A stretch of 64,000 nt of DNA from Pseudomonas sp. ANT_H4 (lineage in GTDB: Bacteria; Pseudomonadota; Gammaproteobacteria; Pseudomonadales; Pseudomonadaceae): the NCBI RefSeq assembly GCF_008369295.1, contig NZ_VOBG01000028.1:1-64000 (forward strand), read 5' to 3'. Both the position numbers and the translations under genes were made by a program. Shown piece by piece: positions 55,739 through 64,000 of this stretch. How positions within the stretch are numbered: the first letter of the stretch is position 1; each line of letters opens with the position of its first letter. The notes under the pieces were generated by a model. That model made no database searches. It saw only the letters and a list, made by a program, of their open reading frames with translations, and was not told the DNA's origin.

Positions 55739-57481
55739 TTACTTACGCGCCGCCTCCCACGACTTGAGCAACTCGTTGTAGTTGACCGTTTCACCCTTGG
55801 GCTTCTCGTTCGCCAGTTTCGGCTTCGGCGCCCCAGGCTGATCAAACCAGTATTGCGCATCGCGCTCCGGGTTCATCTTCGGCCCGCAGATCGGCTGCAC
55901 CTTGGAGCGTTCCAGACGCGTCATGATGGCGTCCTGGTCCTTGGCTAAACCGTCCAGCGCCTGTTGCGGGGTTTTCTCGCCGCTGGCGGCTTCCGAAATA
56001 TGGCTCCACCACAGTTGGGCCAGGCGTGGATAATCCGGCACGTTGGTCCCGGTCGGTGTCCATTGCACACGGGCCGGGCTGCGATAGAACTCCACCAGCC
56101 CGCCAAGCTTCGGTGCCAGGTCGGTCATGGCCTGGGAGTTGATGTCAGACTCGCGGATCGGCGTCAGGCCGACGATGGTTTTCTTCAGCGACACGGTTTT
56201 CGAGGTCACAAACTGGGCATAGAGCCAGGCCGCCAGTTTCTGTTTCTCCGGTGTCGACTTGAGGAAGGTCCAGGAACCCACGTCCTGATACCCCAGCTTC
56301 ATGCCCTCCTCCCAATACGGCCCACGCGGCGATGGCGCCATGCGCCACTTCGGCGTGCCGTCGGCATTCATCACCGGCAGGCCGGGTTTGGTCATGTCGG
56401 CAGTAAAGGCGGTGTACCAGAATATCTGCTGGGCGATGTTGCCCTGGGACGGCACCGGCCCGGATTCGGAGAAGGTCATGCCCGCTGCTTCCGGCGGCGC
56501 GTAGGCGCGCATCCAGTCGACATACTTCTGCGTGGCAAAGACCGCCGCCGGGCCATTGGTGTCGCCGCCCCGGGTGACGCTGGAGCCCACCGGATGGCAA
56601 TCCTCGACGCGAATGCCCCATTCGTCCACCGGCAAGCCATTAGGCAAGCCTTTGTCGCCACCACCAGCCATGGAGAACCAGGCATCGGTGAAACGCCAGC
56701 CCAGAGACGGGTCTTTCTTGCCATAGTCCATGTGCCCGTAGACGCGCTTGCCGTCGATTTCCTTGACGTCTTCGGTGAAGAACTTGGCGATGTCTTCATA
56801 GGCCGACCAGTTCACTGGCACGCCCAACTCATAGCCGTACTTTTCCTTGAACTTGGCTTTCAGGTCCGCACGCTCGAACCAGTCGGCGCGGAACCAATAC
56901 AGGTTGGCGAACTGCTGGTCGGGCAACTGGTAGATCTTGCCGTCCGGCGCGGTGGTGAAGGAAATGCCGATGAAGTCCTTGAGGTCCAGGGTCGGCGAGG
57001 TGAAGTCCTTGCCTTCGTTGGCCATAAGATCGGTGATGGATTCAGTCTTGCCGTAGCGAAAGTGCGTACCGATCAAATCCGAGTCGTTGACCCAGCCGTC
57101 ATAGATGTTCTTGTCGGACTGCATCTGGGTTTGCAGCTTCTCCACCACGTCGCCTTCCTGCAACAGGTCGTGGGTCAGCTTGATCCCGGTGATTTCGCTG
57201 AAAGCCTTGGCCAGCACCTTGGATTCATACTCGTGGGTGGTCAGGGTTTCCGACACCACGTTGATCTTCATCCCACGAAACGGCTCGGCCGCCTTGATAA
57301 ACCACTTCAACTCTTCGAGCTGCTGGGCTTCGGTCAGGGTGGACGGTTTGAACTCACTGCCGATCCATTTTTTCGCCGCGTCCTCGTAGGCATCGGCCCA
57401 GGCTGCAGCGCTCAACCCGCTGAGCGCCAGCACGGCCGCCAATGAAATGCTATGTCGCAGCTTATTGTTTTTGTCGAACAT
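55739..57481 (-). CDS. glpV: ABC transporter substrate-binding protein, GlpV-like
   Basis: This 580-residue periplasmic binding protein is probably for glycerol or a similar polyol. A Sec signal peptide (SISLAAVLALSGLSAAAWA) is cut before DAYED. It is much longer than maltose-type binding proteins (about 400), as is known for GlpV of the rhizobial GlpSTPQUV system. Blocks typical of the group are YFQ-like QQFANLYWFRADWFERADL, DYGKKDPSLGWRFTDAW and WEEGMKLGYQDVGSWT. The start at 57481 follows AGGAGG. It is last gene of the operon. The substrate is inferred from the gene set, not from residues. Confidence 0.88.
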   Translation of the reverse strand: MFDKNNKLRHSISLAAVLALSGLSAAAWADAYEDAAKKWIGSEFKPSTLTEAQQLEELKWFIKAAEPFRGMKINVVSETLTTHEYESKVLAKAFSEITGIKLTHDLLQEGDVVEKLQTQMQSDKNIYDGWVNDSDLIGTHFRYGKTESITDLMANEGKDFTSPTLDLKDFIGISFTTAPDGKIYQLPDQQFANLYWFRADWFERADLKAKFKEKYGYELGVPVNWSAYEDIAKFFTEDVKEIDGKRVYGHMDYGKKDPSLGWRFTDAWFSMAGGGDKGLPNGLPVDEWGIRVEDCHPVGSSVTRGGDTNGPAAVFATQKYVDWMRAYAPPEAAGMTFSESGPVPSQGNIAQQIFWYTAFTADMTKPGLPVMNADGTPKWRMAPSPRGPYWEEGMKLGYQDVGSWTFLKSTPEKQKLAAWLYAQFVTSKTVSLKKTIVGLTPIRESDINSQAMTDLAPKLGGLVEFYRSPARVQWTPTGTNVPDYPRLAQLWWSHISEAASGEKTPQQALDGLAKDQDAIMTRLERSKVQPICGPKMNPERDAQYWFDQPGAPKPKLANEKPKGETVNYNELLKSWEAARK

Positions 57482-57528
57482 AGAGACCTCCTGGTTAAGT
57501 ACAGAGTGGGGGTGCCAAGACCTGGCAA

Positions 57529-57801
57529 CTAGCCCCAGCGCATCACAGCCAACAGCCACACCAGGGACAGCGCGGACGCCACCCAGATGCTCCAGCCGGT
57601 CACGCCAATCACCAGCAAATGCAGGTAGGCGCTCCCGAGAAGACCAATAAACAAACGATCACCACGAGTGGTGCTGATCGGTAAAAAGCCGCGCCGGGGG
57701 ATACTCGGCGAGCGCAACTCCCAGGTGGTCATGCCCGCCAGCAGCAGGGCAATGGCCGCAAAGAACAGCGCAGTCGGGGTGGTCCAGGCCATCCATTCCA
57801 T
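57529..57801 (-). CDS. glpU: Small membrane protein of GlpU/DUF2160 type
   Basis: This 90-residue integral membrane protein has about three helices and the DUF2160 sequence MEWMAWTTPTALFFAAIALL, then RRGFLPISTTRGDRLFIGLL. It occurs specifically with GlpSTPQUV-type importers and is an accessory of unknown mechanism. GAGGAG precedes two adjacent ATGs (57804 and 57801). It lies 10 bases after the permease gene. Confidence 0.87.
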   Translation of the reverse strand: MEWMAWTTPTALFFAAIALLLAGMTTWELRSPSIPRRGFLPISTTRGDRLFIGLLGSAYLHLLVIGVTGWSIWVASALSLVWLLAVMRWG

Positions 57802-57811
57802 CATCGACTCC

Positions 57812-58612
57812 TCAGACCCGGCCCAGAGCAAAGCCCTTGGCCACATGGTTACGAACAAACCAGATCACCAGCATACCCGGCAGAATGGTCAACACTCCCG
57901 CCGCCGCCAGTACACCCCAGTCAATGCCGGAGGCCGAGACCGTACGGGTCATCACCGCCGCGATAGGCTTGGCGTTGACCGACGTCAGCGTGCGCGCCAG
58001 CAACAGTTCGACCCAGGAAAACATAAAGCAAAAAAACGCCGTCACGCCGATCCCAGAACCAATCAAGGGGATAAAAATCTTCACAAAAAACTTGGGAAAA
58101 CTGTAGCCATCGATGTAGGCGGTTTCATCGATTTCCTTGGGCACCCCGGACATGAAGCCTTCAAGAATCCACACCGCCAGCGGCACGTTGAACAGGCAAT
58201 GAGCCAGGGCCACGGCGATATGGGTGTCGAACAGGCCGATAGACGAATACAGCTGGAAAAATGGCAGCAGAAACACTGCCGGCGGCGCCATACGGTTGGT
58301 CAGCAGCCAGAAAAACAGATGCTTATCCCCCAAGAAACGGTAGCGGGAAAACGCATAGGCTGCCGGCAACGCCACGCTTAGGGAAATCACCGTATTCAGG
58401 CTGACGTAATACAGCGAGTTCAGATAGCCGGTGTACCAACTGGGGTCGGTGAAGATCACCTTGTAGTTAGCCAGGGTGAAATCCTGGGGAAACAGTGTCA
58501 GGCCGCCGAGGATTTCGGTGTTGCTCTTGAAGGACATGTTCAGCAGCCAGTAGATCGGCACTAGCAGGAACAGGATGTAGATCAGCAGCGGCACAAGCTT
58601 GCGTTTGCTCAT
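57812..58612 (-). CDS. glpQ: ABC transporter permease, GlpQ-like
   Basis: This 266-residue inner-membrane permease has six TM helices. The EAA coupling loop reads EIDETAYIDGYSFPKFFVKI, which docks on the ATPases. It pairs with the GlpP-like permease upstream to form the channel, and belongs to the MalG-like carbohydrate permease class. Confidence 0.92.
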   Translation of the reverse strand: MSKRKLVPLLIYILFLLVPIYWLLNMSFKSNTEILGGLTLFPQDFTLANYKVIFTDPSWYTGYLNSLYYVSLNTVISLSVALPAAYAFSRYRFLGDKHLFFWLLTNRMAPPAVFLLPFFQLYSSIGLFDTHIAVALAHCLFNVPLAVWILEGFMSGVPKEIDETAYIDGYSFPKFFVKIFIPLIGSGIGVTAFFCFMFSWVELLLARTLTSVNAKPIAAVMTRTVSASGIDWGVLAAAGVLTILPGMLVIWFVRNHVAKGFALGRV

Positions 58613-58622
58613 GATGGCGGCC

Positions 58623-59489
58623 TCAGCGATTGGCGTCGGAGTGGGTCATGGCGGTATAGAACAGCCAGGACACCAACAGGATGATCAGGAAATACACCAG
58701 GGAAAATGCCGCCGCCGGGCCCAGGTCGAATTGCCCTACGGCCATCTGGGTCAAGGTCTGGCTCAGGAAGGTGGTGGCATTGCCTGGACCCCCACCGGTC
58801 AGCACAAACGGCTCGGTGTAGATCATGAAACTGTCCATGAAGCGCAGCATCACCGCGATCAGCAGCACGCTCTTCATCTTTGGCAACTGGATATGTCGGA
58901 ATACCGCCCAGGCTGATGCGCGATCAATACGCGCCGCCTGGTAATACACATCCGGGATCGCCCGCAGCCCCGAATAGCACAGCAGTGCTACCAGTGAAGT
59001 CCAGTGCCAGACGTCCATCACCAGCACCGTGACCCAGGCGTCCATGGTGTTGGCGGCATAGTTGTAGCTGATGCCCATCGCATTGAGGGTCGAGCCCAAC
59101 AAACCGATATCGGCCCGGCCGAAGATCTGCCAAATAGTACCGACCACGTTCCACGGGATCAGCAACGGAATCGCCATGACGATCAGCACCAGGGACGACC
59201 AGCGGCCCTTGGTGGGCATGGTCAAGGCAATGGCTATCCCCAAAGGAATCTCGATCAGCAGCACGCAGGCGGAATAAATGAACTGGCGCAGCAACGAGTC
59301 ATGCAATCGCGGGTCCAGCAGCACCTGCTTGTACCAGTCAGCGCCGACAAAGTAGCGGCTGGACTGGTCGAAAATGTCCTGCACCGAATAGTTGACCACC
59401 GTCATCATCGGAATCACTGCGCTGAAGGCCACCAACAGAAACACCGGCAGCACCAACCACCAGGCCTTATTGTTCTGCACCTTATTCAT
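58623..59489 (-). CDS. glpP: ABC transporter permease, GlpP-like
   Basis: This 288-residue permease is of the MalF-like class with six TM helices. Its EAA loop reads AIPDVYYQAARIDRASAWAV. ATG 59489 follows GGAG and overlaps the stop of the ATPase gene (ATGA), which supports it over the longer frame to 59534. Confidence 0.92.
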   Translation of the reverse strand: MNKVQNNKAWWLVLPVFLLVAFSAVIPMMTVVNYSVQDIFDQSSRYFVGADWYKQVLLDPRLHDSLLRQFIYSACVLLIEIPLGIAIALTMPTKGRWSSLVLIVMAIPLLIPWNVVGTIWQIFGRADIGLLGSTLNAMGISYNYAANTMDAWVTVLVMDVWHWTSLVALLCYSGLRAIPDVYYQAARIDRASAWAVFRHIQLPKMKSVLLIAVMLRFMDSFMIYTEPFVLTGGGPGNATTFLSQTLTQMAVGQFDLGPAAAFSLVYFLIILLVSWLFYTAMTHSDANR

Positions 59490-60583
59490 GGCTGCATCTC
59501 CAGCAGGTAATCGTCGGCATAGACCATCAACCATTGCGCGGGAAAGCTGATGGACGCCCGGCCCTCTGGCACCGGCTTGTCCTCGGCCAGGCGCACTTTC
59601 AGCGGCGCGCCATCGAGGTTCAGGGTCATGATCTTGTAGGTGCCTAGGTCTTCGACGTGGACCACATCAGCCTGCAACGCATCGGGGTTGGGCTCATCCC
59701 AGACATGGATAAACTCCGGGCGAATGCCGACCTGCAGTTTTTTGTAATCCATTTGCGCGATCCGCTGTTGCAGCGCCTCGGACAACGCCAGGTGCGTCCC
59801 GGCAAAGCACACGCCACCGGCGTCCGCCTGCACTTCGATCAGATTCATCCCAGGGCTGCCGATGAAATAACCGACAAAGGTATGACTGGGCCGCTCGAAC
59901 AACTCCCGTGGCGTGCCGAATTGCACGATCTGCCCGCCGTACATCACCGCAATCTTGTCGGCAAAGGTCGAGGCTTCCAGTTGGTCGTGAGTGACGTAGA
60001 CCATGGTGATGTTGAACTGCTCGTGGATCTGCTTGAGCTTGCGCCGTAGCTTCCATTTCAGGTGTGGGTCGATCACCGTCAACGGCTCGTCGAACAGGAT
60101 CGCTGACACGTCATCGCGCACCAGCCCACGGCCCATGGAGACCTTTTGCTTTTCATCGGCAGTGAGGTTGCGAGCCTTCTTGCTCAACAGGGCCTGCAGG
60201 TCGAGGACCTCGGCAATTTCCTGCACCTTGCTGTGAATTTTCGCGGGTGCCATGCCCTGGTTGCGCAAGGGAAAGGCCAGGTTGTCGAACACCGTCATGG
60301 TGTCGTACACCACCGGAAACTGGAACACCTGGGCGATGTTGCGCTTTTCCGGGGTCAGCTCGTTGACCACCTTGCCGTCGAACATCACTTGGCCTTCCGA
60401 CGGGCTGAGCAGGCCGGAGATGATATTGAGCAAGGTGGACTTGCCGCAGCCTGAGGGGCCAAGCAACGCGTAGGCGCCACCCTGCTCCCAGACGTGGTTC
60501 ATTTCGCGAATGGCGTAGTCCTCAGGGCCTGTTGGCGTAGGACTGTAGCTATGAGCCAGGTTCTGCAAATGGATTTCGGCCAT
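59486..60583 (-). CDS. glpT: ABC transporter ATP-binding protein, GlpT-like
   Basis: This 365-residue ATPase has Walker A GPSGCGKS (42-49), Walker B AILFDEP, an intact H-loop (VTHDQLEA) and a C-terminal MalK-like TOBE/OB region. The ABC signature is degenerate: LTADEKQ in place of LSGGQ. It overlaps the partner ATPase gene by one base. Together with the GlpS-like subunit it should form a heterodimer with one good and one poor ATP site. Confidence 0.92.
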   Translation of the reverse strand: MAEIHLQNLAHSYSPTPTGPEDYAIREMNHVWEQGGAYALLGPSGCGKSTLLNIISGLLSPSEGQVMFDGKVVNELTPEKRNIAQVFQFPVVYDTMTVFDNLAFPLRNQGMAPAKIHSKVQEIAEVLDLQALLSKKARNLTADEKQKVSMGRGLVRDDVSAILFDEPLTVIDPHLKWKLRRKLKQIHEQFNITMVYVTHDQLEASTFADKIAVMYGGQIVQFGTPRELFERPSHTFVGYFIGSPGMNLIEVQADAGGVCFAGTHLALSEALQQRIAQMDYKKLQVGIRPEFIHVWDEPNPDALQADVVHVEDLGTYKIMTLNLDGAPLKVRLAEDKPVPEGRASISFPAQWLMVYADDYLLEMQP

Positions 60584-61677
60584 CAGGCAACCCTCGCGAC
60601 ACGTCGACCGGGGGCCTGGACTAACCGTCCCTGACCATCGAACACAAACAATTTGTGGGTGGGGATATAGATCCGGATCGGCGCATCGACGTCGTATTCG
60701 TGAACCCCTGGCAGATGCAAAACCAGCAGAAAATGTTCACTGCGCACATGCAGGAACGTTTCCGAGCCGCTGATTTCCGCGACTTCCACGGTTACCGCCA
60801 GCTCCAGGTCATCATCATTGCTGGGCACCAGGCTGATATGGCTGGGGCGCACGCCAAAGCGGAACTCACCTTCACCGATGGGCCGCAGGTCGACGTTCAG
60901 CGGGAAATGCACGAAGTTGGCGAAACTCACTTCATTACCACTAATCCGTCCCGGCATCAGATTGATCGGCGGTTCGGAAAACAATTCGGCAGCCAGAACC
61001 GTTCGCGGCTGGTGGTACACCTCAGCGGCCTTGCCGCTCTGGATCACCCGGCCTTCGTGGAGGATCGTGGTGGTGCCGCCCAAGGCCAGGGCTTCGTTGG
61101 GTTCAGTGGTGGCGTAAATGGCGATGGTGTGGCGCGCCTTGAACAGTTCGCGCATTTCCTGACGCAGTTCTTCCCGAAGTTTGTAGTCCAGGTTCACCAG
61201 CGGCTCATCGAACAGGATCAACTCGGCGTCCTTGACCAGCGCTCGGGCCATGGCCGTGCGCTGCTGCTGGCCACCGGATAGTTCCAAGGGATGGCGTTGC
61301 AGAAATTTCTCGATGCGCAGCATCTTCGCGGTTTCCAGTACCTTGCTCTGGATCTGCTCAGCCGAGACACCGGCCTGGCGCAACGGCGAAGCGATGTTCT
61401 CGTAGACGGTCATGGTCGGGTAATTGATGAACTGCTGGTAGACCATCGACACGTTGCGCAACCGCACCGATTGTTGGGTGACATCAACACCATTCATCAG
61501 GATGCGACCGCTGACGGGCTTGTCCAGGCCGGCCATCAGACGCATCAAGCTGGTCTTGCCGGACAGGGTGCGGCCCAGCAGAACGTTGAAGGAGCCGGCT
61601 TCAAAGCGCAGATTGACATCATCGATCCAGGCCTGGCCTTCGACGACGCGGGTGACATGTTCCAGGGTCAATGACAT
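60583..61677 (-). CDS. glpS: ABC transporter ATP-binding protein, GlpS-like
   Basis: This 364-residue ATPase has Walker A GRTLSGKT (35-42), a canonical signature LSGGQQQRTAMARAL and Walker B LILFDEP. At the H-loop it reads ATTEPNEA where THDQxEA is usual, so the catalytic-site His is missing. A MalK-like C-terminal domain follows. It is first gene of the operon, 35 bases downstream of the predicted sigma-54 transcription start. Confidence 0.92.
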   Translation of the reverse strand: MSLTLEHVTRVVEGQAWIDDVNLRFEAGSFNVLLGRTLSGKTSLMRLMAGLDKPVSGRILMNGVDVTQQSVRLRNVSMVYQQFINYPTMTVYENIASPLRQAGVSAEQIQSKVLETAKMLRIEKFLQRHPLELSGGQQQRTAMARALVKDAELILFDEPLVNLDYKLREELRQEMRELFKARHTIAIYATTEPNEALALGGTTTILHEGRVIQSGKAAEVYHQPRTVLAAELFSEPPINLMPGRISGNEVSFANFVHFPLNVDLRPIGEGEFRFGVRPSHISLVPSNDDDLELAVTVEVAEISGSETFLHVRSEHFLLVLHLPGVHEYDVDAPIRIYIPTHKLFVFDGQGRLVQAPGRRVARVA

Positions 61678-61722
61678 GACACGACCTTTTTATTATTGGA
61701 ATTGTTCTATCGAAATGTCAGA

Positions 61723-61737
61723 GCGAGTTTCGTGCCA
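61723..61737 (-). promoter_or_regulatory. Sigma-54 promoter of the glp-like ABC operon
   Basis: On the minus strand TGGCACGAAACTCGC: perfect -24 TGGCACG, with GG and GC exactly 10 bases apart. Initiation would be near 61711. The divergent neighbour encodes a sigma-54 activator, which makes the call strong. Confidence 0.8.
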
Positions 61738-61811
61738 AAAGCCAATAGCCAGCGCAGGTCCTTGATAAGAAAGGCGTTGGGTAAATGGAAGGCAAACCCT
61801 GCGTTCACTGC

Positions 61812-61881
61812 TGAACAGAAATGAACATCCCGCACTGAACAATTGAACAGCCTCCAGGTTGACAATGAACAGTTCTGAACA
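61812..61881. promoter_or_regulatory. Cluster of six TGAACA repeats, probable activator enhancer
   Basis: Exact TGAACA occurs at 61812, 61822, 61836, 61844, 61866 and 61876. It starts about 75 bases upstream of the sigma-54 promoter and lies 87 bases before the activator ATG. Spacings of 10, 22 and 10 put several copies on the same helix face. The location fits an enhancer for the adjacent AcoR-type protein. Confidence 0.6.
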
Positions 61882-61897
61882 ACACTGAATGAGCCTC

Positions 61898-61925
61898 TGT
61901 AGGAGCGCGCTTGCTCGCTCCTACA
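61898..61925. repeat. REP-type hairpin upstream of the activator gene
   Basis: TGTAGGAGCGCGCTTGCTCG followed by CTCCTACA: a near-perfect inverted repeat with the REP core, lying between the TGAACA cluster and the activator start. Confidence 0.75.
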
Positions 61926-61967
61926 AGATGAGCCCCATAAAAAAACAATAAAAAGAAGGTCACAGAA

Positions 61968-63794
61968 ATGGCCGCACCTGCCCCACTGCTGACTCACGAC
62001 ACCATCATCCAGGACTCCTGGCGCCGCTGCCGCGCCTTTGGCCTGGATCATCAGAGCACGCCGAGCTTCGATCAACTGCCCGCCGAGGGCATCAGTCAAC
62101 TGCTGGAAAGCCAGCATTCCCTGGTGCAGACCACCCACCAGGAAGTCCTGCCCTATTACGAGAACATCCTCAGCAACTCCAACTGCCTGATCATGCTCGC
62201 CGACAACCAGGGCCAGGTGCTGACCTCCTGGGGCACCCAACGTTTTATCGAGCCTAAACTGGCCCGAGGCTTCAGCGCCGGCGCCAGTTGGATGGAGCGC
62301 TCCAGTGGCACCAACGCCATCGGCACCGCCCTGGCCTGTGCCCAGGCAGTACATATCGAGCACGATGAACACTTCCTCAAGGCCAATCGTTTCATGACCG
62401 GCTCGGCGGCGCCGATCTTCGACGCCAAGCGCGAGATCATCGCGGTACTGGACGTGTCCAGCGACAGTTACCTGCCGCCGTCCCACACCCTGGGCATGGT
62501 CAAGATGATGAGCCAGACGGTGGAAAACCGGCTGATCCTCAACCTGTTTCGCGGCGAACATTTCCAGCTAACCTTCAATACTGGCCTGAGCAACCTCGAC
62601 AGCCAGTGGGCCGGTTTGCTGATTTTTGATGAAAGCGGCCAGGTGCTATCGGCCAACCGCCGTGCCGACAACCTGCTGGGTATCAGCCTGTCGCGGGTGA
62701 TGATCGACAGCCTGTTCAAGGTGTCGCTGCTGGAACTGCTCAACCAACCCGAAGGCTTGCCCTTCGCCCTGCAAGCCGCCGGGCGCAACCGCTTCCAATG
62801 CCTGTTGAAGCGGCCCAAACAGACGCCGATCCAGGCCCGCGTGTTTAGCGATCCAGCGCCCGCCGTAGCCACCCCTATCAGCCTCAAGACCCTGCACTTT
62901 GGCGACAGCCGTGTGGAAAAGGCCGTACGCCAGGCCGAGCGGCTGTTGGAAAAGGATATTCCGCTGCTGATCCACGGTGAAACTGGCGTCGGCAAAGAAG
63001 TGTTCGTCAAAGCCCTGCACCAGGCCAGCTCCCGCAGCCAACAAGCATTTATCGCCGTCAACTGTGCGGCGATTCCTGCCGAGCTGGTGGAATCGGAGCT
63101 GTTTGGCTACGAAAAAGGCGCGTTCACCGGCGCCAATCAGAAAGGCAGCATCGGCCTGATCCGCAAGGCCGACAAAGGCACTCTGTTTCTTGATGAGATC
63201 GGCGACATGCCCCTACCAACCCAGGCTCGACTGCTGCGGGTATTGCAGGAACGCTGCGTGCAGCCAGTGGGCAGCAGCGAGTTGTTCCCGGTGGACTTGC
63301 GGATCATCTCCGCCACCAACCGCTCGTTGCGCGCACAGGTACAGATCGGCCGCTTTCGCGAAGACCTCTATTACCGCATCGGCGGCCTGACCCTGGAACT
63401 GCCGCCCTTGCGCGAGCGCAGTGACAAGCAGGCGCTGTTCAAGCAATTGTGGCAACAACACCGTGAACCGACCCAATGGGCTGGGCTGAGCACCGAAGTA
63501 CTGGCGCTGTTCGATCAACATCCGTGGCCGGGCAATTTGCGCCAGGTCAGCAGCGTGATGCAGGTGGCGCTGGCCATGGCTGAAGATCAGCCAATCCGGC
63601 CGGAGCACTTGCCGGATGATTTCTTTGTAGATCTCAACGTAGCCGCGCCGCTCCCCGCCAATGAAGTTCTGGATGACAACCTGGACCTCAACCAACGGCT
63701 AAAAGCGTTGGGTGGCAACATTTCCCATCTTGCCCGTGAGTTGGGCGTGAGCCGCAACACCTTGTACAAGCGTCTGCGCCAGGGTGACAGCTGA
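61968..63794 (+). CDS. AcoR-type sigma-54-dependent transcriptional activator
   Basis: This 608-residue enhancer-binding protein has three parts. The N-terminal GAF-like sensor (about 70-200) includes SAGASWMERSSGTNAIGTAL, a block typical of AcoR relatives, followed by a PAS-like segment (about 205-290). The AAA+ domain (about 315-540) has Walker A GETGVGKE, the sigma-54 contact loop GAFTGA and Walker B GTLFLDEIGD. The Fis-type HTH is at the C-terminus (NISHLARELGVSRNTLYKRL). It is divergent from the ABC operon and probably activates it in response to its substrate. AGAAGG precedes the ATG. Confidence 0.93.
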   Translation: MAAPAPLLTHDTIIQDSWRRCRAFGLDHQSTPSFDQLPAEGISQLLESQHSLVQTTHQEVLPYYENILSNSNCLIMLADNQGQVLTSWGTQRFIEPKLARGFSAGASWMERSSGTNAIGTALACAQAVHIEHDEHFLKANRFMTGSAAPIFDAKREIIAVLDVSSDSYLPPSHTLGMVKMMSQTVENRLILNLFRGEHFQLTFNTGLSNLDSQWAGLLIFDESGQVLSANRRADNLLGISLSRVMIDSLFKVSLLELLNQPEGLPFALQAAGRNRFQCLLKRPKQTPIQARVFSDPAPAVATPISLKTLHFGDSRVEKAVRQAERLLEKDIPLLIHGETGVGKEVFVKALHQASSRSQQAFIAVNCAAIPAELVESELFGYEKGAFTGANQKGSIGLIRKADKGTLFLDEIGDMPLPTQARLLRVLQERCVQPVGSSELFPVDLRIISATNRSLRAQVQIGRFREDLYYRIGGLTLELPPLRERSDKQALFKQLWQQHREPTQWAGLSTEVLALFDQHPWPGNLRQVSSVMQVALAMAEDQPIRPEHLPDDFFVDLNVAAPLPANEVLDDNLDLNQRLKALGGNISHLARELGVSRNTLYKRLRQGDS

Positions 63795-64000
63795 CTCCTA
63801 CGCTGAAGCGCAGATGTAGTCGATGACTTGACGAAACGTCCTATCAGTACTGACGAATAAGTCCGACTTCTTTCTCTTACAAACCTCTCCAAAGTCTCCC
63901 GCCTGATCACACAGCGCGAGGGACCGCCGATGTTGCAACCGACTAATGTTCTGGCCCATCGGGTGGCCTCTTGAATCCCCTGGCCAATAAAGCCATCGGC

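Noticed and set aside
61812..61881. CRISPR-like array
   Set aside because: The repeats are only 6 bases with irregular spacing; they fit a regulator-binding cluster, and no cas gene is present.

Overview
The window is a chromosomal segment of a Pseudomonas of the fluorescens type. Three things support this. The core gene order (tusDCB-tusE, cysG-serS-crcB-rarA-lolA-ftsK, aat-bpt-infA, clpA-clpS, cspD, icd/idh, mnmA-hflD-purB-roxA, aceA, nuoA-N) follows the known Pseudomonas chromosome backbone. nuoC and nuoD are fused, as in gammaproteobacteria. Pseudomonas-type REP hairpins with a GAGCGGGCTTGCCCGCG-like core lie between genes. Base composition is GC-rich and codon use is uniform in the core.

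Region 1 (1-7900) is a decaying accessory segment. It holds the 3' end of an IS3-family transposase, a broken haloacetate-dehalogenase-like hydrolase, an intact CHASE4-PAS-GGDEF-EAL c-di-GMP enzyme, a yqaA-family membrane gene stopped by one in-frame TAG, a decayed rcnA-like Ni/Co efflux gene joined directly to the back half of a group II intron (from the YADD motif through domains V/VI), two small unknown genes, a hemerythrin-like gene behind a good sigma-54 promoter, and the C-terminal stump of a tyrosine integrase. The stump lies beside a tRNA-Ser(UGA) gene, so the segment is probably the remnant of an element integrated at that tRNA.

Region 2 (8100-25700) is core. It holds a Bax-inhibitor-1/YccA membrane protein, the TusBCD-TusE sulfur relay for tRNA 2-thiouridine, a YbiB/TrpD2-like gene and a glutathionyl-hydroquinone reductase. 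The leftward cluster cysG-serS-crcB-rarA-lolA-ftsK follows, then the N-degron group: two tRNA-protein transferases (aat, bpt) that tag substrates, with clpS-clpA (adaptor and unfoldase) that recognise them. infA and cspD are in the same stretch. The trxB gene normally found between ftsK and aat in pseudomonads is not here.

Region 3 (25700-40600) carries the isocitrate branch point: dimeric Icd and monomeric Idh transcribed divergently, and isocitrate lyase (aceA) 8 kb away. aceA has a perfect 10-bp inverted repeat upstream that matches an RccR-type operator. Between them lie a serine-hydrolase lipoprotein, a Nudix hydrolase, mnmA, hflD, purB, roxA, a GNAT protein and an orphan short secretin-like protein. 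A 1.15-kb non-coding gap before nuo holds a dispersed Pseudomonas repeat and a REP.

Region 4 (40600-55600) is the complete 13-gene nuo operon for respiratory complex I. Region 5 (55700-63800) is a GlpSTPQUV-like polyol ABC importer on the minus strand, transcribed divergently from an AcoR-type sigma-54 activator. The intergenic region contains a near-consensus -24/-12 promoter facing the transporter and six TGAACA repeats that probably form the activator's enhancer. No CRISPR array, rRNA or intact prophage was seen.
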